In this document: in pieces, positions 46,120-53,688 of the stretch
Layout of the letters: every line of letters starts with the position of its first letter
How positions within the stretch are numbered: the stretch's first letter is position 1
NCBI GenBank assembly: GCA_031127095.1
Contig: JARIEX010000001.1
Span: forward strand, 1-64,000
Source of the DNA: Gemmatimonadota bacterium
Lineage (GTDB): Bacteria; Gemmatimonadota; Gemmatimonadetes; Gemmatimonadales; Gemmatimonadaceae
Direction: 5' to 3'
Length of the DNA stretch: 64,000 nt
Notes under the pieces: model-generated
Database searches by the model: none
What the model saw: the letters and a program-made list of their open reading frames with translations, nothing else
Told to the model about the DNA's origin: nothing
Translations under genes and position numbers: made by a program

Positions 46120-48822
46120 TCAGAACGTGGAGCGCAGCCCGAAGCTCAGCGTTCGCCCCGCCGTCACGGTGGCATTGTCGGGTGCGCCGCGCTGCACGTT
46201 CAGCAGGTTCTCGCCGCCCACGATCGCCGACAGGTCACGGCGCAGCTGATACGACGCCGACGCCCGCCAGCGCGTGACGCCCCCATACGGAAGCCAATAG
46301 CGGCGCAACTGCGCGCCCCCCACGTCGTAGGCCCGCGAGTCGTCCGCCAGCGCCACGCCGATCGCCGTCCGGTCGTACCCGATCCAGTCGGCCGCGCGGG
46401 TGGCCGTCGTGCTCACGCTCCAGCGACGTGCCGACCAGGCCGCCGACAGACTCAGCGTCGAGGCCGGCACGTCGAGCATGCGGTCGCCGACCTGCAGCTC
46501 GCCCCGGTACCCGCGGGCGGTCTTCGCCACCCGGCTGTCCACGAGCGACAGGGCACCGGCCACCTGCAGCGCACGGCGGCGCATCGTGGCCTGCAGCTCC
46601 CAGCCACGGTTGGTGATCGCCCCCACGTTCTGCAGGGTGTACGACAGACTCCGCACCACCCGACCGTTGGTGCCGATCCCACTTTCCATCTGGGCCACCG
46701 GCTGGATCAACCCCGACGCCTCCTGATCGAAGCGCGTGGCGTGCAACGAGAGGCCGTGCTCGAACACGAGGTCGGCACCGGCTTCCACCCCCGACTGCTC
46801 CTCGGGCTGCAGGTCGGTCGTGAGCGCGCCGCCACCGCGCCCCATCCACGATGTCCCGCGCGCCAGTGCGCGCGCCGGACGGATACCGGTACCGAACGCG
46901 CTGCGCAGCTTCAGCACCGCACCACCGTAGTCGCGCACATACGCCGCCCCCACCATCGGCAGCAGCGCATGCTGCACCGTCGCCGCCGCCCCGCTCGTCC
47001 GTTCGGCGCGCCCGCCGGCCGAGAGGTACCACCGGTCGCGCCACGACAGCATCGCCTGCGCCGACACGCCCGCGTTGTTGATCCAGCCGCGCGTGACCCG
47101 CGAGATCGTGGGGGCCGATGTCAGGGCCGGCGCCAGCGCACCCACGCCGCCGCGAGCGAGGGGCACCGCAACACTCTGTAACGACACATCACGCGTGAGC
47201 GCCTGTTCTGCGGCAAAGGTCACCGCCAACAGCGTCCCCTCGGCCACGTCGAAACGCCCCACCGAGCGGACGCGCAGCGTCCCCCGGTCAGCGGCCCCCT
47301 CTCCCTCACCCAACAGGCTCGTATTCGCCACCGGCGCCGGCAGTGACGCCGACGACAGTCCCTGCAACCGATAGCCATCGACCCCGGCGATGAGGGTGTG
47401 CGTCCAGTGCAGATCGGGCATCACGGCCACCGTGCCGCCCACTGTGTACTGCGCCAGACGCTGGCCGGTGGCGCTGTCGCCGGCGAACAGGCGGAGCGCC
47501 GCCGAGTCGAGCGGGGGGCGCCGGTTCAGCGTGTCGGGCACCGTCAGCCCGAGGCGTGACATGCCCACCCCGCTCGCGGACAGCCCCGGTTGCGCGCGCC
47601 ACACCGACGCGGCACCAGCGCCGGCGGCAAACCCCGGCGCGCCCGCGCCGTCGAACATCAGCCCGGCACTCGCGTTCGCGTGCTGCAGCGAGTAGCGCGC
47701 CGTCCCGGTCAGCACCGTATTGGCGCGGATCACGCGCCCGTCGACGTCGGCCAGCAGCCGGCGCTCCGACGCGCCCGGCACATACGCCCCGACGGTCCCC
47801 ACGTTCAGGCCGAATCCGAGACTGCGCGCACTGCTGCCACGGCGGAACGACATGGCGTGATCCTGCACGAACGCATCGCGCGGGGCGTACGCCGTGGCCG
47901 ACAGGCCCGCCGAGGTCGACAGCTGCACGGTCGGCCCGCCCGTCGGACTGCCGTCGTGTCGCGTCAGGATGTTCACCACCCCGCTGATCGCGTCGGCCCC
48001 GTACAAGGCGGCCCCCTGCGGACCGCGGATCACTTCCACGCGATCGATGCGCGCCGGATCGAGTTGCGTCACCAGTAACGGATTGGCCACCTCGATCCCG
48101 TCGAGATACACCTTTGGGGCTGACACACCGAACGAGCTCGCGCCGCGGATGCTGCCGTATCGCGCCGACAACGTCCCCGCACTCGCCGTCCACGTCCACA
48201 CCCCGGGCACGGCCAGATCCAGCGCCTCGGCCAGCGTCCCCACCCCCTGTCGCGCCAGCTCGGCCCCGTCAATCACGTCCAGCGCAAACGGCGACCCGCG
48301 CTGCGGCGCCCCATCCGGCGAGCCGGTCACCACGACCCGGTCGAGCACACTGGCATGCCGCGCCATCACCGGCACTCCGGACCCGCCGGCGCTCGGTGCG
48401 GTCCCCCCCTCGGTGCGCGAGGGCGCCAGCACGACCTGCGACGTGCCCAGCACGATCGAACGGAGCGACGTACCGGTCAGCAGCGATTCGAGCACCGCGC
48501 CGACCGGTACGCGGTCGAGCGCAAGGCACACGCGCCGATCGGGGGGGAGCAGCTCAGCGCTATACGACAGCTCGATCCGAGCCAGCGCCGCGAGGCGGTC
48601 GAGCGCCTCGCGCAATGGCAGGTCGGGGAGCTGCACCTTGATGATGCGGTCCAGCGGCGGCGCCCACAGCGACGACCGCTCCGACAACGCGATCCGCACG
48701 GCGCACACGGGGTCCGGCGCGGTCGCCGGCGCCGCATGCGCCTGCACGACAGTGGCGGGCGCGATCAAAAGTGCGATCGCGCCCGCCGTCATGCCCCGCC
48801 GGCCTACCTGCCACCACGTCAT
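46120..48822 (-). CDS. TonB-dependent receptor with N-terminal STN domain
   Basis: IKVQLPDLPLREALDRLAALARIELSYSAELLPPDRRVCLALDRVPVGAVLESLLTGT (STN); plug PKVYLDGIEVANPLLVTQLDPARIDRVEVIRGPQGAALYGADAISGVVNILTR. Confidence 0.9.
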   Translation of the reverse strand: MTWWQVGRRGMTAGAIALLIAPATVVQAHAAPATAPDPVCAVRIALSERSSLWAPPLDRIIKVQLPDLPLREALDRLAALARIELSYSAELLPPDRRVCLALDRVPVGAVLESLLTGTSLRSIVLGTSQVVLAPSRTEGGTAPSAGGSGVPVMARHASVLDRVVVTGSPDGAPQRGSPFALDVIDGAELARQGVGTLAEALDLAVPGVWTWTASAGTLSARYGSIRGASSFGVSAPKVYLDGIEVANPLLVTQLDPARIDRVEVIRGPQGAALYGADAISGVVNILTRHDGSPTGGPTVQLSTSAGLSATAYAPRDAFVQDHAMSFRRGSSARSLGFGLNVGTVGAYVPGASERRLLADVDGRVIRANTVLTGTARYSLQHANASAGLMFDGAGAPGFAAGAGAASVWRAQPGLSASGVGMSRLGLTVPDTLNRRPPLDSAALRLFAGDSATGQRLAQYTVGGTVAVMPDLHWTHTLIAGVDGYRLQGLSSASLPAPVANTSLLGEGEGAADRGTLRVRSVGRFDVAEGTLLAVTFAAEQALTRDVSLQSVAVPLARGGVGALAPALTSAPTISRVTRGWINNAGVSAQAMLSWRDRWYLSAGGRAERTSGAAATVQHALLPMVGAAYVRDYGGAVLKLRSAFGTGIRPARALARGTSWMGRGGGALTTDLQPEEQSGVEAGADLVFEHGLSLHATRFDQEASGLIQPVAQMESGIGTNGRVVRSLSYTLQNVGAITNRGWELQATMRRRALQVAGALSLVDSRVAKTARGYRGELQVGDRMLDVPASTLSLSAAWSARRWSVSTTATRAADWIGYDRTAIGVALADDSRAYDVGGAQLRRYWLPYGGVTRWRASASYQLRRDLSAIVGGENLLNVQRGAPDNATVTAGRTLSFGLRSTF

Positions 48823-48840
48823 TGTGTCGAGCGCCTCGAA

Positions 48841-49935
48841 TCAGGGAATCCGCGTCGATCCGGGTCCCTGCGGCTGAAGAAAAAGCGTATCGCCGCGCTG
48901 CGTCACGTCTGCCCCGAGTGCCAGCGCGATCAGCCGCACCACCTGCGCCGACGAATCGCCGCGGAAGGCGGCGGTGAGCGTCCGCCCGGCCAGGATGGAA
49001 TCTGTCACCTGCAACTCGAGACCGTACCAGCGGCGGAGATCGGCCTGCACCTCGGCCAACGGCGCATCCCGATACGCCAGCTCGCCACGGGTCCACGCGA
49101 TGTCCGCATCGGTCACCGTGCCGCGGGCCACCGTGACCGCGCCCGCCTGCAGGACCCCACGGTCGCCGGCACCCAACTCCACCGCAGGCGCACTCCCGGC
49201 AGCCGAATCACGCAGCGCCACGATCCCGTGCGTGACAGCGACCGAGACCCGTCCGCTCCGATCGGTCTTTACCGAGAACGCCGTTCCGATGTCCCGGATC
49301 TCCGCGCCACGGGCGTGGATCAGAAACGGATGCACACCGTCGTGCTCGACCTCGAAGAAGGCAGCCCCCTCCAGCGTGACCACACGATTGGCCGCGTTGA
49401 ACCCCGCGGCCACCGTCAGACGGCTCCCCGGCGCGAGGATCACGCGACTGCCGTCCGGGAGCCGCACCGAATCGCGCTGGCCGACCGCCGTGGCATACTC
49501 CCGCGATGCCACCGACGACGGCTGGCCACGCCACTGCGCGATCCCGACGATCGCGACCAGCCCCGCCGCGAGGGCGACGAGTGGCGTGCGCCATGAACGC
49601 GTCACCGGCGCAACAGTATTGCGACTTTGATCGGAATCCGAGCGACGGCCGCCACGTGAAACGGTCAACGCCGGTGCCGCCCCAACCTCCGTCATCCGAC
49701 GGTGCACGGCGGCCAAGGCCCCTTCGGTATCCACGGCCAGTTCGGACCGCACCTCGGCGCGATCGACGCGCGCCTTAACAAGTGCGGCCAACGCAGCGTC
49801 TTCTGGATGCGTGGCCAGCCACCGCTCCACGGCGCCCGACTCCACTGGGTCGCTTTCCCCCGCGAGATAGCGGGCAAAGGCGTCCCAGTCGGACCCGGAC
49901 ACAACATCAGCAGAAGGACGGATTTCGTCGGACAT
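48841..49935 (-). CDS. FecR-type anti-sigma / signal-transducing protein
   Basis: YATAVGQRDSVRLPDGSRVILAPGSRLTVAAGFNAANRVVTLEGAAFFEVEHDGVHPFLIHARGAEIRDIGTAFSVK. Confidence 0.9.
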   Translation of the reverse strand: MSDEIRPSADVVSGSDWDAFARYLAGESDPVESGAVERWLATHPEDAALAALVKARVDRAEVRSELAVDTEGALAAVHRRMTEVGAAPALTVSRGGRRSDSDQSRNTVAPVTRSWRTPLVALAAGLVAIVGIAQWRGQPSSVASREYATAVGQRDSVRLPDGSRVILAPGSRLTVAAGFNAANRVVTLEGAAFFEVEHDGVHPFLIHARGAEIRDIGTAFSVKTDRSGRVSVAVTHGIVALRDSAAGSAPAVELGAGDRGVLQAGAVTVARGTVTDADIAWTRGELAYRDAPLAEVQADLRRWYGLELQVTDSILAGRTLTAAFRGDSSAQVVRLIALALGADVTQRGDTLFLQPQGPGSTRIP

Positions 49936-50107
49936 GCCCCGGGAACACGAGAAGGTGGCGGTACCCTACGTCCCCGCGACGACGACAGGATCCGGCACAC
50001 GCACGGCGCCGGTTGATGTAGTATACGCGGCTCACCGCGCCGACAGAACTCCGCCGAGTCGGGTCGACCACCTGCTCACGCACGCATTTCCCGCCTCTAC
50101 TACCCTC

Positions 50108-50656
50108 GTGTCCGACGCTGACCTTCTGGACCGCCTCCGCCGCGGCGATCACACAGCGTTCGACGCGATCTTCCGCCAGTGGTACGAGCCCGTGGTGCGC
50201 TCGGCCAATCGGGTGCTGCACGATCCCGGCGTCGCCGAGGAGCTCGCCCAGGACATCTTTCTGGAGCTGTGGCGCCGACGCGAGGTGCTCGCGCCCGACA
50301 GCAGCGTGGCCGGATACCTCCTGCAGGCCGTCCGCAACCGGGCCCTGAATCACCTGCGGCACCTGCAGGTACAGAAGAAGTCGGCGGTGTACGTCGAGGC
50401 GCTCAGCGAGCCCGCCGAGCCGGCGGACGCCGAGGTGCACGCCGCCGAGTTGCAGGCCGCCATCCACGAGGCAATCGAAGCCCTCCCGCCGCGCACGCGG
50501 GAGGTGTTTCTCATGAGCCGCGAGCGGAACCTCCGCTACGGCGAGATCGCAGAGCTGTTGGGCGTTTCGGTCAAGGCGGTCGAGGCCAATATGAGCCGGG
50601 CGCTGCGGCAGCTGCGGGAGCGGCTCGCCCCCTTTCTGCCGCGAGCCGACGACTAG
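50108..50656 (+). CDS. ECF RNA polymerase sigma factor (FecI-like)
   Basis: VSDADLLDRLRRGDHTAFDAIFRQWYEPVVRSANRVLHDPGVAEELAQDIFLELWRRR...ALPPRTREVFLMSRERNLRYGEIAELLGVSVKAVEANMSRALRQLRERL. GTG start. Confidence 0.92.
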   Translation: MSDADLLDRLRRGDHTAFDAIFRQWYEPVVRSANRVLHDPGVAEELAQDIFLELWRRREVLAPDSSVAGYLLQAVRNRALNHLRHLQVQKKSAVYVEALSEPAEPADAEVHAAELQAAIHEAIEALPPRTREVFLMSRERNLRYGEIAELLGVSVKAVEANMSRALRQLRERLAPFLPRADD

Positions 50657-50761
50657 CGCGTAGGGTCCCGACCGCGTTGTGTGTTACTGCATCGAACGCC
50701 CGGACAATGGCTGCGCGACGGTCGCGAGCTGACACGGGCCTCCCTTCGAGAGGATTTCACC

Positions 50762-51670
50762 ATGCGCTCCCATTTCCGTGCGCTGGCCATGACGGCCTCG
50801 CTCCTCAGCGTGACCGCCTGCAGCCTCGACAGCTCGGCGCCGAGCTTCTTCGACTCGGACCTCGCCTTCGCCTCGGCGCCGGCTGGCCTCGATCTCGTGT
50901 CGAGCAGCTACGCGCCGTCGGCGAGCAACGGCATGCCGTGGGGCGGCCCTGAGCGCGGCCGCGGTGGCGGACCCGGGATGGGCGGTTTCATGGGCGGCGG
51001 GCTCGGTGACTCGTTCATCGGCAACGCCCCGCCGGGCCGCGGACCGCACGGTGGCCCGTTCGGCATCCGGATCGACGACAGCTGCGTCTTCTCGGCGGCC
51101 ACGGGCGACCTGACCTGCGGCCCCACCACGAAGCAGGGGCTCGCCGTCACGACGATCTACACCATCAAGACCACCGCCGGCGCGGCCCAGTCGGCCATCG
51201 ACACCGCCACCACGAACTCGGTCCGGACGCGTACGACCGTAACGGGGACCGCCACGCGCAGCCGTGACGGCAGTGTCACCGCCACCGTGAGCAACGCAGG
51301 CGACCGCACCGTGACGGGGCTCGCCACCGGCAGCACGCAGCGCACCGTGAACGGCAACTCGCAGGGTTCTGAAACCGCGCGGGGCACCAATCGCGAAGGG
51401 AAGACCTTCTCGTCGGTGCGCACCTCATCCGACGTCACGAGCGGCCTCGTGATCCCGGTCTCGGCCACGTCGCAGACCTATCCCAAGGCCGGCACGGTCA
51501 CGCGCACCATGAAAGTGGTGATGACGATCGACGGCACGAGCTCCACCAAGGAGCGGCGCGAAGTGATCACGTACGACGGCACGGCGACGGCCAAGCTCGC
51601 CATCACCGAGAACGGCACCACGAAGAACTGCACGGTGGCGCTGCCGCGCGGCCGCCCCAGCTGCTCCTGA
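50762..51670 (+). CDS. Hypothetical lipoprotein with Gly/Met-rich segment
   Basis: MRSHFRALAMTASLLSVTACSLDS lipobox; ERGRGGGPGMGGFMGGGLGDSFIG; Thr-rich body. Confidence 0.6.
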   Translation: MRSHFRALAMTASLLSVTACSLDSSAPSFFDSDLAFASAPAGLDLVSSSYAPSASNGMPWGGPERGRGGGPGMGGFMGGGLGDSFIGNAPPGRGPHGGPFGIRIDDSCVFSAATGDLTCGPTTKQGLAVTTIYTIKTTAGAAQSAIDTATTNSVRTRTTVTGTATRSRDGSVTATVSNAGDRTVTGLATGSTQRTVNGNSQGSETARGTNREGKTFSSVRTSSDVTSGLVIPVSATSQTYPKAGTVTRTMKVVMTIDGTSSTKERREVITYDGTATAKLAITENGTTKNCTVALPRGRPSCS

Positions 51671-51684
51671 GTGGTTCCCGCATG

Positions 51685-51720
51685 ACGGCAGGACGGCAGG
51701 ACGGCAGGACGGCAGGACGG
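51685..51720. repeat. 8-bp tandem repeat ACGGCAGG x4.5
   Basis: acggcagg repeated four times plus acgg. Confidence 0.85.
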
Positions 51721-51787
51721 GTGAATGGCGCCGGGTCGCGCGACTGACACCCTGAACACACCACCGCGGGAAGGCGGTGGCGGGACC

Positions 51788-51827
51788 AAGCCCCGGCATT
51801 GGATCACACGATCCGGTGCCGGGGCTT
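51788..51827. terminator. Hairpin terminator
   Basis: aagccccggca-ttggatcacacgatccgg-tgccggggcttt. Confidence 0.6.
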
Positions 51828-51876
51828 TGGTTATCCCCGCAGCAAGCGACATGCCGATGCGCATACGCTTGCTCAG

Positions 51877-51914
51877 TAGCACTACGGTGCTATTTTAATA
51901 GCACACCCGTGCTA
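51877..51914. promoter_or_regulatory. Twin operators of the AbrB-Doc operon
   Basis: TAGCACTACGGTGCTA (51877-51892) and TAGCACACCCGTGCTA (51899-51914), both TAGCAC-N4-GTGCTA, flanking an AT-rich tattttaata. Confidence 0.7.
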
Positions 51915-51924
51915 CGGAGGATTG

Positions 51925-52152
51925 ATGGTTCGCGAAGTCACCTTGCGCCAAGTCGGTGGATCGATCGGCGCAACAATCCCGAAGGATATGGCCGAGCGAC
52001 TGCATCTCGCAGTCGGCGACCGCGTACTGGCGGTGGAGACGGACCGCGGCATCCTCCTGACGCCCTACGATCCGGATGTCGAGGCAGGCTTAGCAGTGGC
52101 AGCGCACGCGGCAAAGAAGTTCCGGAACGCGCTGCGCGAGCTGGCGAAGTAG
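51925..52152 (+). CDS. AbrB/MazE-type antitoxin
   Basis: MVREVTLRQVGGSIGATIPKDMAERLHLAVGDRVLAVETDRGILLTPYD; swapped-hairpin AbrB pattern; ggagg upstream. Confidence 0.88.
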   Translation: MVREVTLRQVGGSIGATIPKDMAERLHLAVGDRVLAVETDRGILLTPYDPDVEAGLAVAAHAAKKFRNALRELAK

Positions 52153-52155
52153 CCG

Positions 52156-52551
52156 GTGGCGACGCGGCGCTGGGTACCGCGGATCGTCTTGGAGGCCGCG
52201 CATCTCGACCAATTGCGCGAACACGGCGGACTGCCGGGCGTTCGGGATGAGAACGCGCTGGAGGCCGCCTTGGCGCGCCCGAGGCAGAAGCACCACTACG
52301 AGGAAGGCTCGGACCTCGCGACACTCGCCGCCGCGTATGCGTTCGGACTCGCGAGGGCGCATCCATTCAATGACGGCAACAAACGGGCCGCCTTCCTGGC
52401 CGCAATGATCTTTCTCGGTCTCAACGGCAAGGATCTCGACGCATCGGAGACGGAGGTGGTGCAGGTCATGACGGCGCTCGCAGCCGGATCGCTGACGGAG
52501 GCGTCGCTGGCCACGTGGATGCGGGAGCGCCTCGTTGGCCTCACGCTCTAG
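52156..52551 (+). CDS. Doc-type Fic-fold toxin
   Basis: GLPGVRDENALEAALARPRQKHHY...LAAAYAFGLARAHPFNDGNKRAAFLAAMIFLGLNG; Doc motif HPFxDGNKR. Confidence 0.92.
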   Translation: MATRRWVPRIVLEAAHLDQLREHGGLPGVRDENALEAALARPRQKHHYEEGSDLATLAAAYAFGLARAHPFNDGNKRAAFLAAMIFLGLNGKDLDASETEVVQVMTALAAGSLTEASLATWMRERLVGLTL

Positions 52552-52625
52552 CCGAATCGGTCAGTGGAACGCCGGCTTCCGTGGCGTGCGGACCGTCCAA
52601 CCCCGCACACGGTCGGGCACCACCG

Positions 52626-53027
52626 TCAGTCGTCCACCCCGGCGAAGTCGAGCGAGGCCGAATTCACGCAGTAGCGCAGCCCCGCCGGCATCGGGCCGTC
52701 GTCGAACAGGTGCCCGAGGTGCGCATCGCACGTCGCGCAGTGCACCTCCACCCGCACCAGGAACCAGCGCCGGTCGGTGGTCGTCTCGACGGCGAGGTCG
52801 TGCAGGGGAGCCGTGAAGCTGGGCCAGCCGGTCCCCGACTCGAACTTGGCGGCAGAGGCGAACAGCGGCTGCCCGCACCCGGCGCACAGATAAGTGCCAT
52901 CGTCACGATGGTCCCAGTAGCAGCCACCGAACGCGCGTTCGGTGCCGTGCGACCGCATCACCCGGAACTGCTCGGCCGAGAGAATGGTGCGCCATTCACG
53001 ATCGCTCTTGCGAATCTTGTCGGCCAT
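52626..53027 (-). CDS. msrB: Peptide-methionine (R)-S-oxide reductase
   Basis: YLCAGCGQPLFASAAKFESGTGWPSFTAPL...HCATCDAHLGHLFDDGPMPAGLRYCVNSASLDF. Confidence 0.95.
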   Translation of the reverse strand: MADKIRKSDREWRTILSAEQFRVMRSHGTERAFGGCYWDHRDDGTYLCAGCGQPLFASAAKFESGTGWPSFTAPLHDLAVETTTDRRWFLVRVEVHCATCDAHLGHLFDDGPMPAGLRYCVNSASLDFAGVDD

Positions 53028-53034
53028 CAGTCAA

Positions 53035-53688
53035 ATGAACGGCATGACGACTCCCCCCGCCAGCACCACGATGCCTCAGGACGCCATCCCGACCGCACCC
53101 GGCGACTGGCGGCTCGGCCCCGAGGCCCCGCAGACCCATCGTCGCTGGCTGCGTCGTCTTGGGCTGGCCATCATGACGCGCGCCGGCTGGCGCTTCGAGG
53201 GACAGATGCCCAACGTGCCGCGGTTCGTGGCCATCGTCGCGCCGCACACCTCGAACTGGGACTTCCCGATCGGCCTCGCCGGCAAATGGGCCCTCGGGTT
53301 CGACGCGCACTTCTGGGCCAAGGACTCGCTGTTCCTGCCGCCGTTCGGCTGGTTCATGCGCGCCAACGGCGGCATTCCGGTCAACCGCAAGCAGCGCGAC
53401 CACGCCGTGGACCGCACCGTCGCCGCGTTTCGCGCCCACGAGCGCTTTGCGCTTGCCTTGGCACCCGAGGGCACGCGAAAAAAGGTGACGGCATGGCGCA
53501 GCGGCTTCTGGCATGTGGCCAAGGGCGCCAACGTGCCCATCTGCTGCGTCGCTCTCGACTGGCGACGCAAGGTCATCCGGCTCGGCCCCACCACGATGCC
53601 CGTTGAGGAAAACCCCACCGACGGGATCGAGCGCCTCCGCAGCTACTTTGCCGACGTGACCGGATATCATCCCTCCCAACAGGCGTGA
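53035..53688 (+). CDS. PlsC-like 1-acyl-glycerol-3-phosphate acyltransferase family protein
   Basis: FVAIVAPHTSNWDFPIGL...FWAKDSLFLPPFGWFMRANGGIPVNR...FALALAPEGTRKKVTAWRSGFWHVA. Confidence 0.85.
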   Translation: MNGMTTPPASTTMPQDAIPTAPGDWRLGPEAPQTHRRWLRRLGLAIMTRAGWRFEGQMPNVPRFVAIVAPHTSNWDFPIGLAGKWALGFDAHFWAKDSLFLPPFGWFMRANGGIPVNRKQRDHAVDRTVAAFRAHERFALALAPEGTRKKVTAWRSGFWHVAKGANVPICCVALDWRRKVIRLGPTTMPVEENPTDGIERLRSYFADVTGYHPSQQA

